Shown: positions 39,524 to 48,736 of the stretch, piece after piece
Layout of the letters: each line of letters opens with the position of its first letter
How positions within the stretch are numbered: the stretch's first letter is position 1
Origin: Lachancea mirantina
Lineage: Eukaryota; Ascomycota; Saccharomycetes; Saccharomycetales; Saccharomycetaceae
Direction of reading: 5' to 3'
DNA length: 64,000 nt
Assembly: GCA_900074745.1 (NCBI GenBank)
Contig: LT598468.1
Span: 434,001-498,000, forward strand
The notes under the pieces: generated by a model
What the model was told of the DNA's origin: nothing
What the model saw: the letters and a program-made list of their open reading frames with translations, nothing else
Databases searched by the model: none
Made by a program: the position numbers and the translations under genes

Positions 39524-40162
39524 TCATTTCATAAACAACGAAAGTTGCCATTTGGTTTTAGCAAGCTTTGTATTTTTGTCGCTGAGCCCGGGCTTGGTCG
39601 TTGTGGTGGTTGTCTGGCTTACGTCAGAAAGCTTCTTCTCGTGTCTATTAAGCAAACGATTTACATTGAAGTCGACGTCTGGCAATGCGATCATTCGCGA
39701 CTGGGAGGTGTGTAAGTTCACGGGCAGCCATTGCTTATGGGTTTTAGAATTTTTCATCAAAAAATCTCGATTGTTGACGACATAAAACGGTATTCCCTTG
39801 GTTTCATCACAACATATCGCTGAATCCACTTCGTAAATTAAATCCTTACTCTGCTTAAGCTTAGGTACCAATTTCAACTTCAAAAGCAAATCTCTTGGAA
39901 TTCGGGCCTTGGCAATAGTATCTTGTCGCATAGGTGACGCCAGTACATCTGCATAAACATTATTTTGCAAACCAAACAATCTCAATTTTAGATCAGCATC
40001 TCGAACGCTTTGAAAGTATAATTTCTGTTTTTTACCAGCCCATTTGTGGAAATTCTCGATCATGGGGCTCTGATCAATCGGTTTTGACGTCTGTCTCACC
40101 GCTTTTCTTGCTCTCAAAAGGCATTTGACCGCTTCTTTCACACCAAGATTTTGTCTTTTCAT
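39524..40162 (-). CDS. RRG8: RRG8, mitochondrial RNA-processing / respiration factor
   Basis: 212 aa (Sc 277). Rrg8 is needed for respiratory growth, stability of mitochondrial DNA and 5' processing of mitochondrial tRNAs in Sc; its chemistry is unknown. Matches to my recollection of the Sc protein: PMIENFHKWAGKKQKLYF against PLITNFEKWSDKRKKLYF, and NNVYADVLASPMR against NNLYGRLLASPMR. The basic N-terminus (MKRQNLGVKEAVKCLLRARK) suits mitochondrial import. The C-terminal part is shorter and diverged, with a run of threonines near residue 185. It lies next to the RGC1 region, as YPR116W does. Confidence 0.85.
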   Translation of the reverse strand: MKRQNLGVKEAVKCLLRARKAVRQTSKPIDQSPMIENFHKWAGKKQKLYFQSVRDADLKLRLFGLQNNVYADVLASPMRQDTIAKARIPRDLLLKLKLVPKLKQSKDLIYEVDSAICCDETKGIPFYVVNNRDFLMKNSKTHKQWLPVNLHTSQSRMIALPDVDFNVNRLLNRHEKKLSDVSQTTTTTTKPGLSDKNTKLAKTKWQLSLFMK

Positions 40163-40453
40163 CAGAGAGTCTTGATCGTTTCAAAAGAATTCAGATCATT
40201 GGAATAGGCCCTTCATCAATTGACTCTACCTTCAAGTTCATCGATTTTCAGCGCCCACGCAATTTTCCGATTTCTCTAATTTCTCCAGATAATTACTAGA
40301 TTATCACCGATTTACATAGTGATAAAAGGTTCTCCATATAGTGGTGACGTACCAGTTTAATGGCTTTAACAATTGACATTTTGGAAGCTTCCCATAAAAA
40401 TCAGTCGAAATCCATCATCATCTACAATTGGTTGAACCTTTTTGATTCTGAAA

Positions 40454-41077
40454 ATGCTGCCTCAATTGCTCAGGTTTCAATCAACTTTAACAAAGGAGTC
40501 TATAACTCAACAACGGTTCAAAGATTCCATGGCAAGAATTGGTTCTCAAGCTATGATTTTGACATCTTCGATGAACAATAAGACGTCACATGCGTCGTTT
40601 CGAGGATTAACTTTGTCATCAGTTAGTTCACTGTCACTAAAACCAAAACCTTTGGTGCAGTTCAATTTGCAGGTGCCATCGTTCACGTCAGAAGCACTTC
40701 ACAAGTATAAACATTTTGCCATACACCTGTTGAAACCTAACATGGTGTCAACAAGACTCGCCAGGACGTTCAGCAAGGGTGCCATGGTACACGACTCGAG
40801 CGGAGAAATCGTGCCTACGCGGCCGTTTGAAGACTTGGTTGAAGAAAAGCATTATCGGACCTACAAGCTGTCGTCATCGGATTTGGTGATACCTATACTT
40901 AAAAACGCGGAGCGGGTGTTTGTGTGTGAGGCAATGGAGGTGTTTAAAGTGGGTGACCACGAAATTTGGGTCGGTGAAATTCAGGATATCTTGACCAACG
41001 GTGGCGATCAATCTGTTGACGGTGGAGTCTTGTATTGTAACAGAAAATTCCATGTTTTAGGGGACCAAATTACTTGA
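40454..41077 (+). CDS. Flavin-reductase-like domain protein, probably mitochondrial
   Basis: 207 aa from the first ATG in frame (40454). The N-terminus MLPQLLRFQSTLTKES looks like a mitochondrial presequence with a likely cut after RFQS. The body fits the flavin reductase-like (FMN-binding split barrel) family: an RIGSQAMILTSS strand, then SFRGLTLSSVSSLSLKPKPLVQFNL (substrate/FMN face) and the late GDHEIWVGEIQDIL motif. Members bind FMN and reduce flavin or other acceptors with NAD(P)H; the physiological role here is unknown. Not part of the RRG8-RGC1 interval in Sc as I recall it, so probably lost there. A longer upstream ATG frame (40360-40581) overlaps the start out of frame. Confidence 0.75.
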   Translation: MLPQLLRFQSTLTKESITQQRFKDSMARIGSQAMILTSSMNNKTSHASFRGLTLSSVSSLSLKPKPLVQFNLQVPSFTSEALHKYKHFAIHLLKPNMVSTRLARTFSKGAMVHDSSGEIVPTRPFEDLVEEKHYRTYKLSSSDLVIPILKNAERVFVCEAMEVFKVGDHEIWVGEIQDILTNGGDQSVDGGVLYCNRKFHVLGDQIT

Positions 41078-41143
41078 CGCACTGGAATAGCAGGAATCCT
41101 CGGGTATAGTTACGCATTTAAAAGTTAAAAATCCTATCTATAA

Positions 41144-44100
41144 TTATGAATATAGAGAGCGATGGACATTAATGGCACCGGAATCCTGGCTTTCATGCTT
41201 GTTGTCGGTGGCCGAGAACGAGTGATCAGTCATAACACTTCCAATCCCGTGCTCGCCGGTTCGTTTTGAGAACAACAGATTGTTCAAGGAACCAAACGAG
41301 ACGTTTTTACGATGTTTTCTCAGGGCCTGACTTTTGCCGGAGACCAAACTATGGCCGCTATTATTCAATTTGGTATTCTTGTAGACGCTATGAACGCCTT
41401 CCGCCTCTACAGTAGGGACACTGCCTGCACTCCCCGTCTTCTTCAAGTTATAAGCTGGCTTGGTCCTGTTCAATGATGGACTCTCGGCCGAGCTGGGTAG
41501 CATACCATGCACATCTTGATCGTTGACGCGAACTCTAGGAACACCAATATGACTCGCAGACTCTCCCGGGAATGCAATCGGTTCGATCTGAACGCTTCCT
41601 GGTGTCGAGTTTTGTGACGTTTTGCGCACAGGTATCGCAAAGTATCCACCTCCGCTAGGCGCGGAGGCAGTGCTTCCCGGCGAGTTAATTGGAGCGTTAG
41701 TTGACGACTGATCAGAATTGGCTTCACTTGCCGCGGCTGACGTCGATGATACGTGTCTTTCGTGATGTCCATGCGGACGTTGCGGGATTCCCGAGGGTGA
41801 CACACTTGTTGACGTCTTTGCAGGTGGCGATACGACCAATGGCGGCGATACATTCGGATGATGAGGCGAAGCCACAATCTGTTTGAAGCCAAAATACCCC
41901 TCTAAATTATCACCACTTGCCTGTACATCCGGTTTAGCGGGACGACCTGGGCTGGACTGACTATGGGGTGTGCTCGCAGGAGAAATTTTTGGTGAAGCCA
42001 GTGATAATCCAGAAAGGGAGAGATTTGTTTTACCGCTCGTGGTGATGAGGTTCCCGTGATCATCAATGGCTGGAGTATTCACCTTGGCACGAGCAGCAGC
42101 AGGATCTGCAAAAGTTTGAGGTCCCAGGTTAATGAAATCGGGCCTGTTTGATCTGTTCGCACGTGGTAGCGTCGTAGTCGACGAAGGTATGCGACTCAAG
42201 CTTACGGTGCTCGAGTCTGACACATTTTTCAATAGACTGAGGGAACTTGCCGCCCTTGAATGGGCCCTTAAAATTTTGTCCTCTATGAACTTTGCTCTTT
42301 CCACGTTGTTATTGAATGAGGTCAGGTTACGCAATTCGCCAACCCATTTTTTAAAGTCTCTTGCATCTTCTTGCGTGTCACCATGACCAACCGTTTTGAA
42401 GTCCCAAGTTGTGACTTTCTCAGATTCTTGTAAAGCCGGCTTGTGGTCATCCACATCTTCCGCACGCATTTGATGTTGGTGCTTCTTACTCTGTTGTGTT
42501 TTGGGTCCAGTCGCTTTCAAAAACTTACCAATAGATGACGTCGACTTCGAGATGATCTTACCTGTTTCGGTTGAGGTTTTTCTATCGATATTGTTAAAGG
42601 TGGTAAGACCATGCAAAGTGAATTTGTTCGAAGTGCTTTCGACTAAGACTGAATCGTTTAAGGGCAAACTCATAATAGGGAGCATGGCTCTTTTCTTGTG
42701 TCCTGCCTGAACTTCACCATGATCTTTCTTCTCGCCACTATCCTGGGACTTGAAGAAATTACTACCTTTGAACTCATGCAGATAGTTACTTGTAAGAACA
42801 AAATAGCCCTTGTTATAGTTTTTCAAAATCTTGGACTTCTTGAGCAAATAACCTGCACGAATGCACTTGGCTAAAGGAGATTTCATCTTGGGGTACCTTA
42901 TGTCGGAGAGCTTTCTCGGCTGTGGAACTGGCTCAGTAGATTTCCATTTGATGAGACATTTAGGATGATAGCAAACAAAATGATCCCACTCACACGCTGG
43001 AGGTTTACTAAGCAGACCTCTTTGTAACTCCATACAAAGATTGTTAATGGAAGCGCGTGACAAAGAATCGACGAGAGCGGAATATTTTTGCAGCGTGTGC
43101 TGGATTTCTCCATAAATTATTTTCTCTAACTCCATTGCTGAAGATTGCAGGTTGATATAGGCTTCCTGCAAATAGTTTTCTTCCAAGAGTTGTCTCTTGA
43201 GCTGAAGATCTAATTGCAATTTCAAAAGATAGGGATCGTGTTTCGGTTTCAAATGTTGATCCTTCTTGAGCTTGATAACATCGCCGTCTTTGGCCTGCGT
43301 CGACAAAAACTTGACCGATGCTGTATATTTTTGCAATAGTTGACCGGTTAGTGCAACATGTTCGCTAATGTTAGTTCTAAAGTCACCGTGTAGATCCTTA
43401 ATTTCTTTGATTTTGGCCTGAAGATCCCTGCGGAGATCTTCTAGCCTCGGAATCACAACCGCGGTCAACTCTTTCGAGGTTTTCAATTGCTGGCCAGCCA
43501 TGGATAAATGATGCTTCTTAAGGATCACCTGGATGTCCTGGATGGACCCTGAACCAAATTTCATGAAGCCAGAAGATGCAGAGGAGTCACTGGCGTCGAT
43601 AACTCGCGCAGGATCAGTGGCATTTGGCTCTTGAGCCGCGGCGTTCGTGTCATCCTCGAGACTTCTAACTTTATTCAATGACGAAGCTGCGCCAGTGGGT
43701 CTTTTAGGCTTCTGCAGTAAAGGATCAATGAGCCGATTTGTATTTTCTTCCAAGTCGGTCAAAAACGGGAATTTGACCGCGCTTCTAATCTGGAAATTGA
43801 TGCGTGCAAATTGCTCCTGCGCATACGCAACTTCTCGCAAGTAAACGATAAGGCCCTTCAAAATTTTACGCCACTTAGTAAACCTGTCCAGAAGAATATC
43901 GGTGGGATATTCGCGTACGACGTCGTTCTGTAAATCGGTGTTGGAGTCCGAATAATTGCCCAGTAGACCTGCCTGGTTTGGTATGGGAACGCTGATGAAA
44001 AACGGAGAATGTGGATCAGATTTGGGTAATACGGTTTCGTTATTGTAAGACGAATCTCCAAGATCCATCAAATAATCAGAATCCGTCGACGAAATACTGC

Positions 44101-44158
44101 TAGCATCGTCCTGGAATTTCGTGAAAGAACTGGCGACGTCTGACGGTGGGTATTCCAT
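41144..44158 (-). CDS. RGC1: RGC1/ASK10 family PH-domain regulator of the Fps1 glycerol channel
   Basis: 1004 aa (Sc Rgc1 1083, Ask10 1146). In Sc both proteins bind the aquaglyceroporin Fps1 and keep it open; Hog1 phosphorylation removes them when glycerol must be retained. Seen: a BAR-like helical N-terminal half (about 70-380), a PH domain with a long insertion (about 425-620, beginning RAGYLLKKSKILKNYNKGYF), and a long Ser/Pro-rich tail with many SP and TP sites, suitable for MAP-kinase control. It is the single pre-duplication copy of RGC1 (YPR115W) and ASK10 (YGR097W), both of which border the two Sc sister regions. Convergent with the flavin-reductase-like gene. Confidence 0.94.
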   Translation of the reverse strand: MEYPPSDVASSFTKFQDDASSISSTDSDYLMDLGDSSYNNETVLPKSDPHSPFFISVPIPNQAGLLGNYSDSNTDLQNDVVREYPTDILLDRFTKWRKILKGLIVYLREVAYAQEQFARINFQIRSAVKFPFLTDLEENTNRLIDPLLQKPKRPTGAASSLNKVRSLEDDTNAAAQEPNATDPARVIDASDSSASSGFMKFGSGSIQDIQVILKKHHLSMAGQQLKTSKELTAVVIPRLEDLRRDLQAKIKEIKDLHGDFRTNISEHVALTGQLLQKYTASVKFLSTQAKDGDVIKLKKDQHLKPKHDPYLLKLQLDLQLKRQLLEENYLQEAYINLQSSAMELEKIIYGEIQHTLQKYSALVDSLSRASINNLCMELQRGLLSKPPACEWDHFVCYHPKCLIKWKSTEPVPQPRKLSDIRYPKMKSPLAKCIRAGYLLKKSKILKNYNKGYFVLTSNYLHEFKGSNFFKSQDSGEKKDHGEVQAGHKKRAMLPIMSLPLNDSVLVESTSNKFTLHGLTTFNNIDRKTSTETGKIISKSTSSIGKFLKATGPKTQQSKKHQHQMRAEDVDDHKPALQESEKVTTWDFKTVGHGDTQEDARDFKKWVGELRNLTSFNNNVERAKFIEDKILRAHSRAASSLSLLKNVSDSSTVSLSRIPSSTTTLPRANRSNRPDFINLGPQTFADPAAARAKVNTPAIDDHGNLITTSGKTNLSLSGLSLASPKISPASTPHSQSSPGRPAKPDVQASGDNLEGYFGFKQIVASPHHPNVSPPLVVSPPAKTSTSVSPSGIPQRPHGHHERHVSSTSAAASEANSDQSSTNAPINSPGSTASAPSGGGYFAIPVRKTSQNSTPGSVQIEPIAFPGESASHIGVPRVRVNDQDVHGMLPSSAESPSLNRTKPAYNLKKTGSAGSVPTVEAEGVHSVYKNTKLNNSGHSLVSGKSQALRKHRKNVSFGSLNNLLFSKRTGEHGIGSVMTDHSFSATDNKHESQDSGAINVHRSLYS

Positions 44159-44883
44159 GATTGCCTGGTGTGCTAGGTCGAGTCCAGGAATTCTTCAGAG
44201 GCGAAAGTTATTAAATTTTGCTCACAAAAGAGCCACCCGGAACCGAGATCAAATTAACGAAAAAACCGGAAATACTCAAAAAAGTCGCCTATCGTTTGGA
44301 AATCGTTGGACTACCTCTGAATATGACCAAGTCTTCACTATCACACGGACCTTCTAAGTCTTCCTTCTTGTGCCTTGAGTCTCTCGGTAAAAGCCCCTTT
44401 AAATAAGGACCAGATCACCTTACTTTCACCTAACCTTAATATATATTGAATTAACCGTCAGGTCACTGTCAGGAGAAAAATACTATAAAAGGTATCGAAT
44501 CGATTCAGCGGAAAAAGAGATTCTAGAAGTTGATCTATAAAAGGCTAGTTTAAAACCGCAGAATCAAATTAAACTTCTTTTTAGCTTTTTAAGCGGAATA
44601 TCGGATCATGTTCACCGCATTTCCGATTTCATTTTCACCACCTGATGGTGATGAGCTGAGTAGTCGTATGTAACACGGCGCTACAGAGATACGCAGAGAT
44701 TCGCAGAGGTTAAGGTCTTGTTAGGTGTCAGTAGGTATCGGTTGTTGCAACAAATTATGAGATGATTGCGATTGATGGTTCGTTTGTTTTCCCATTGTTC
44801 TTTTATAGGTTCTTTTATAGAAGTATGTTATTGGGTGCATAAGGTACAACGACGACAAGTTGTAGCGACATTGCGACAAACGA
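44159..44883. other. RGC1 promoter / YPR114W 3' region
   Basis: No gene seen. Includes TATAAAAGG at about 44484-44492 and TATAAAAGGC at about 44536-44545, possible TATA boxes for RGC1 or transcripts of unknown kind. Confidence 0.5.
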
Positions 44884-45846
44884 CTAGTGTGCCTCGGTGA
44901 CAGGCTTGTCTTGGACGCGGCCCCGCTTAGAGACTATTCTTTTAGCGACGCCGAGCATGGTGGAAAACCAAACCACGTTTAGTACGTCTAATGTGAGGTT
45001 ACCAGCAACGATGACGGCGGTCTCGAGGGGTCTGAATCTTGGATCGTTGCGTACTTGAAAGAAATCGTAGCACAATTCACCGATTTTCAGCCACCCCCAT
45101 ACGATGCGGGCGAGCAGGAAAACGAGCATAAGAATCACGTTGTTCGCGAGTTGAAGTGCGTTACACACGCGCGCGACGAACGAATGGTTGCGATCAGAAA
45201 CTTGCGGTAAGTACTTGATGCCAAACCAGCGAAAGTTCAGAAACGGGTTAGATAGCTCGAAAAGCAGGAACGCAGGTGCGTAGTACTGGATGTAAGGTTG
45301 TAGACCAATGCTGAACATGACCATAGACACAACTCCATGTAATACGAATGGGAAACTCGAATACATGACCGAAATGAGCGCGTCCCACACAAAATACCCG
45401 ACCGCGAACACACATACCACGTCTGTCTTTGGAGACTGCGAGAACACGCGCGATTCGGGCGTTGGGTGCGTGCTGCGGCCGTGACCCGAAAGGTAACTCA
45501 GACTCAAATACAGGATCACAAGGCTCTGCACCAGACTCACAAAATGCACTGCACTCTGGTTAACGAGATCCGCTTGTTTTATCTCGTCGTCCACTTTTGT
45601 TTCGGGTTTCTTGTCGTTCTCAGGCTTTTCACATGCAAACCTTAAACGCACCAACGGCGGAAACAAAATCCATTGGCTCACGAGAAACACTATGTGGTAA
45701 GCGATCGCGACATAAACGATCGAGTGCATTTGCATCAAAAGATTTGGCGACGTTATGATTTTTTTGCTCGACAGGAAAGTCGACACCGGTGTCAAAACTC
45801 CGACGGGACATGGAAGGCCCATGATAAAAGTCACCAAAGTATCCAT
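44884..45846 (-). CDS. YPR114W-like TLC-domain membrane protein
   Basis: 320 aa (Sc YPR114W 315). A multi-pass membrane protein of the TRAM-LAG1-CLN8 (TLC) class, with hydrophobic segments near 40-65, 100-120, 150-170, 174-190, 238-262 and 285-305. No ceramide synthase-type Lag1 motif (HHxxDDxxY-like) is seen, so it is not a LAG1/LAC1 enzyme. The molecular function is unknown. Sc keeps a related YJR116W. Position between RGC1 and PIS1 matches YPR115W-YPR114W-YPR113W. Confidence 0.88.
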   Translation of the reverse strand: MDTLVTFIMGLPCPVGVLTPVSTFLSSKKIITSPNLLMQMHSIVYVAIAYHIVFLVSQWILFPPLVRLRFACEKPENDKKPETKVDDEIKQADLVNQSAVHFVSLVQSLVILYLSLSYLSGHGRSTHPTPESRVFSQSPKTDVVCVFAVGYFVWDALISVMYSSFPFVLHGVVSMVMFSIGLQPYIQYYAPAFLLFELSNPFLNFRWFGIKYLPQVSDRNHSFVARVCNALQLANNVILMLVFLLARIVWGWLKIGELCYDFFQVRNDPRFRPLETAVIVAGNLTLDVLNVVWFSTMLGVAKRIVSKRGRVQDKPVTEAH

Positions 45847-46628
45847 GCTGAAAGCGGCCTAGCAGTATAGCAGCGTAGCGGAAAAGCTTTTACGGACGAC
45901 ACAGCTAACTGTGAAACGGAAGACCCACCTCGATCTGGATGACAACGATTTGTGACCGTAGATTTGAGTAAGCTTTCGAGAGCGAATTAATGTCAGAGAC
46001 GTGATCTAGAAAAAAAAAAATTAAAATACGAAAAAAAAAGTAAACTGAAAAGGAAAAGGTCCAGATTTTAGGAAAATGGAAGGTAATTGGGGCGATTGGG
46101 GCGATTGGGGCGATGAGCAGTGCTTTTGGGGATGCTTCCCGATTTCAAAACTCCTTTTCCAATCAGAAGTAATAACGCTTTCTCGTTACTATGCATATGC
46201 GGGGAAATTACAGCTAGATCAGAACTGGTGATATGTGCGTCATTATATACGAGAACGTTATCGCTGTAAGCGAATTTCACAAACTTGTATGGAAAATGCC
46301 ACTGTTTCGTGTGTACCTCTCCGCCAAGCAAATAGAATGCTTAACTCGCATAAGGTACTTTTGCTGACGAAATTTCCAAACACTTCTTACCGCGTGTAAA
46401 TACGTCAAGTAGATCACGTGGTTTCCCGATTTTCATGTCTTTGGCGGTCTCTGTCGTTTCTGCTTTTTCGCAGGCCCTCAACCAAAAACTAAAAACCAGG
46501 GACAGCGAGAAACGAATAAACGAACACACCGTGACCTTCATGTCAGTTTGCATGGTTTGTTTTCATATTATCGACGCATATCATCATTATTTAGAGTACA
46601 TTAAAAAAGCTCACAACATCCCGGAAGC
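45847..46628. other. Intergenic region with A-runs and a 9-bp tandem repeat
   Basis: Upstream of YPR114W and downstream of the ADH gene. Holds poly-A runs near 46009-46020 and 46030-46040 and a short GGGGCGATT repeat (46088-46114). Frames inside have no supporting ATG or overlap the ADH 3' end as shadows. Confidence 0.6.
46088..46114. repeat. Three tandem 9-bp units (GGGGCGATT)
   Basis: Three back-to-back copies of GGGGCGATT, the last ending in G instead of T, in a noncoding stretch. Confidence 0.85.
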
Positions 46629-47684
46629 CTATTTGGAAGTGTCAACAACGTATCTGCCGACGATTTGGCCCTTTTCCATCTTTTCAAAGATTTCTGGCAA
46701 GTCGGACAAAGGCGCAATCTTGATTGGAGACTTGACAAGACCTCTGGTGAAGAAGTCTAGCGCTTCTCTGGTGTCAGCTCTGTTACCGACGTAAGAACCA
46801 ACGATGCTGATGGATTTGACCACGTGGTTGAAAACGTCAGACTTGCATTGAGCGCCACTAGGCATACCAACCAAGACGACGGTACCGTTAGGCCTGCAGT
46901 ATTGAGTAGAGGACGAGATGGCGGCCTCGGAGACGGAAACGTTGATGGTACCGTGAGCACCACCGTTGGTGGCCTTGATCACCTCAGCAACGATGTCCTT
47001 GGTCTTGGTGAAATCGATGAAGACCTCACCGCCCAATTTCTTGAACATTTCTTCCTTTTCGGCACCGCCGTCGATACCCAGCACACGGTAACCCATGGCA
47101 GTGGCGTACTGGATACATAGAGAACCCAGACCACCGCAGGCACCGGAGATGGCCACCCATTGGCCGGCTTTCAAGTGGGCGGATTTTAGGGCCTTGTAGA
47201 CTGTGACACCGGCGCATAAGATTGGGGCCACTTGGGAGAGGTCGGTGCCGGCTGGGATCCGGGCAGCTTGCACGGCGTCGGCAGTCGCGTACTGCTGGAA
47301 AGAACCGTCGTGGGTGTAACCGGAAAGGTCCGCTTGGGCACAGTTGGACTCGTTGGACAGTTCGCAATATTCACAGTTCATGCACGAGCCGTTCAACCAT
47401 TTGATACCAGCGTAGTCGCCGATTTTCCAGTTTTTCACGTTTTCGCCCATTGCGACAACGACACCGGCGCCCTCGTGACCACCGACCAGAGGCAGCTTGT
47501 TAGGCAAAGGCCAGTCACCTTTCCAGGCGTGCAAGTCGGTGTGGCACACACCGGAGTACTTGACGTTGATCAAAAGCTCGTTAGATTTGGGCTTTGGCAC
47601 TGGGATGTCCTTGTACTGAAGCTCACCGCCGTTTTCGTAGAAAATAACACCTTTCTGGGTAGTTGGGATTTGTGGGGCAGACAT
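46629..47684 (-). CDS. ADH1: Cytosolic-type alcohol dehydrogenase (ADH1 family)
   Basis: 351 aa (Sc Adh1 348). A zinc-dependent medium-chain dehydrogenase that reduces acetaldehyde to ethanol with NADH in fermentation, or the reverse. Catalytic zinc ligands C47 (GVCHTD), H70 (GGHEGAG) and C157; structural zinc C101, C104, C107 and C115; Rossmann fold with [10 protein letters not shown] and an acidic residue (GIDGG) that selects NAD. No mitochondrial presequence (starts [15 protein letters not shown]), so an ADH1/2 rather than ADH3 type. Codon use is strongly biased as in highly expressed yeast genes. TATAAATA lies 123 bp upstream. The gene is an insertion relative to Sc order, where PIS1 follows YPR114W directly. 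ADH1-like against ADH2-like regulation cannot be told. Confidence 0.95.
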   Translation of the reverse strand: MSAPQIPTTQKGVIFYENGGELQYKDIPVPKPKSNELLINVKYSGVCHTDLHAWKGDWPLPNKLPLVGGHEGAGVVVAMGENVKNWKIGDYAGIKWLNGSCMNCEYCELSNESNCAQADLSGYTHDGSFQQYATADAVQAARIPAGTDLSQVAPILCAGVTVYKALKSAHLKAGQWVAISGACGGLGSLCIQYATAMGYRVLGIDGGAEKEEMFKKLGGEVFIDFTKTKDIVAEVIKATNGGAHGTINVSVSEAAISSSTQYCRPNGTVVLVGMPSGAQCKSDVFNHVVKSISIVGSYVGNRADTREALDFFTRGLVKSPIKIAPLSDLPEIFEKMEKGQIVGRYVVDTSK

Positions 47685-47806
47685 TGCAATTGCTGGTGTG
47701 GTGATGGGTAAGACTATAGGATACTCGATGAACTTTGTTCACTGATGAGGACTGAACAAATAGACAAACTGCCGGACAGCTAACATCAACCTCGACCTTG
47801 GCCTCG

Positions 47807-47814
47807 TATTTATA
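47807..47814 (-). promoter_or_regulatory. TATA box of the ADH gene
   Basis: TATAAATA on the minus strand, 123 bp before the ATG, followed by an A/T tract, as in strongly expressed yeast glycolytic genes. Confidence 0.75.
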
Positions 47815-48091
47815 CAAAAAAAACTAAATATAATTTCTGCAACTCTTGCTTGCTTGCCTTGTCATACCATCGCCCAGACAGACCGGTGCCAATCACCTCA
47901 TTTCCACGTCCGCGCCATCGCTCTATTTCCACGGTACTGCCGCTTCCCCATACTTACTGCCCCTTCATGGCTGCCCCTCACCTCTTGCAGATGTGCATCC
48001 ATCCGATTCTTGGAAGATCCACTCAACGCACGTTGCTGCTGACCACCGCGCGCGGCCGTGGCGCTGCCACAAAAATACACGAGGCTACTGA

Positions 48092-48152
48092 GCGACGTTT
48101 AGCGTCGTGAAGTGTCCGTCGCTAAGCGTCGCTAAGCGTCGCTAAACGTCGC
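48092..48152. repeat. 10-bp tandem repeat with a perfect 13-bp inverted repeat
   Basis: GCTAAGCGTC occurs in tandem three times at 48121-48150, the third copy as GCTAAACGTC. GCGACGTTTAGCG at 48092-48104 is the exact reverse complement of CGCTAAACGTCGC at 48140-48152, so the DNA could form a 13-bp stem with a 35-nt loop. Confidence 0.85.
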
Positions 48153-48320
48153 AAGGCCTTGAAACAATGCCAGTAGTGGCGTGATTTGGCCCGCTAGCCA
48201 ATTCATGACCGCTTTCGCTGACCCGCCCCTTGTGCCTGTGCAGGCACGAAGCGTTCCTGCACACAGGACGCCCTGCAGGGCTGGTTGACAGCAGAAAGCG
48301 GCGTTCCGCGGCGGTCCGCG

Positions 48321-48345
48321 GCCGCGGGCGGCCGTCGCCCGCGGC
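48321..48345. repeat. GC-rich perfect inverted repeat (10-bp arms, 5-nt loop)
   Basis: GCCGCGGGCG at 48321-48330 and its exact reverse complement CGCCCGCGGC at 48336-48345 around GCCGT. Several CGG/CCG triplets in the surrounding 45 bp also fit zinc-cluster factor half-sites. Confidence 0.85.
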
Positions 48346-48577
48346 AAACCCAAAAGAACAACTAGGTGAAACTGGCCAAGTGTCTATTGTGTCACGCCAC
48401 CGCGACGGGTGAAGGGGTGGACAAAAGGGAGAGGATGCAAGGGTGTTTTCTCGGAGTTAGACGATTATGTAAGGGGAGTGACGAAGCCTGTTGAGAAATC
48501 GGGTGGATGGGAGACGATGAAGGCGAAAGTGATGATCGTTGTTGCTCGAGAGAGGGAGGGTCGGTGATTGAATTATA

Positions 48578-48608
48578 GTATGGGTGCATGGATGCACGGA
48601 TGCACGGA
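48578..48608. repeat. 8-bp tandem repeat (TGCACGGA) overlapping a Rap1-like core
   Basis: TGCATGGA at 48585-48592 is followed by two TGCACGGA copies (48593-48608). On the minus strand, 48586-48578 reads CACCCATAC, the core of the Rap1 site, about 900 bp upstream of the ADH start. Rap1-Gcr1 control of ADH1 is known in Sc; use of this site is a guess. Confidence 0.45.
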
Positions 48609-48736
48609 TGGAAGAAAATCGCAGGAAAACAGGGTGTTTGGGTGCTGATGAACTTGGTCACGTGAAATATGATATCACGTGGTAGATACCTGCCCGGTCC
48701 GGTTCTAAGCTCTATGCGTGTAAGTCTCTACATAAA

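Larger units (their letters stand above)
47685..48736. other. ADH upstream region (about 1 kb), repeat-rich and GC-rich
   Basis: Between the ADH start and the PIS1 stop, both minus. It holds the ADH TATA box, a 10-bp tandem and inverted repeat (48092-48152), a strong GC hairpin (48321-48345), an 8-bp tandem repeat with a Rap1-like core (48578-48608) and two CACGTG boxes (48659-48664, 48676-48681). No gene seen. Confidence 0.6.

Noticed and set aside
46068-46331. 87-codon frame with an RPN tripeptide repeat
   Set aside because: Starts with TTG, has no early ATG, and the repeat is the 9-bp DNA repeat read in frame.
46435-46794. 119-codon plus-strand frame with an ATG
   Set aside because: Half of it overlaps the 3' end of the ADH gene in antisense, and the rest has no family likeness.
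48659-48681. Two CACGTG boxes as a possible centromere CDEI or inositol-responsive site
   Set aside because: No AT-rich CDEII of the right length and no CDEIII (TTCCGAA core) nearby, so not a centromere. They lie downstream of PIS1, not in its promoter. They remain possible Cbf1 or Pho4 sites.
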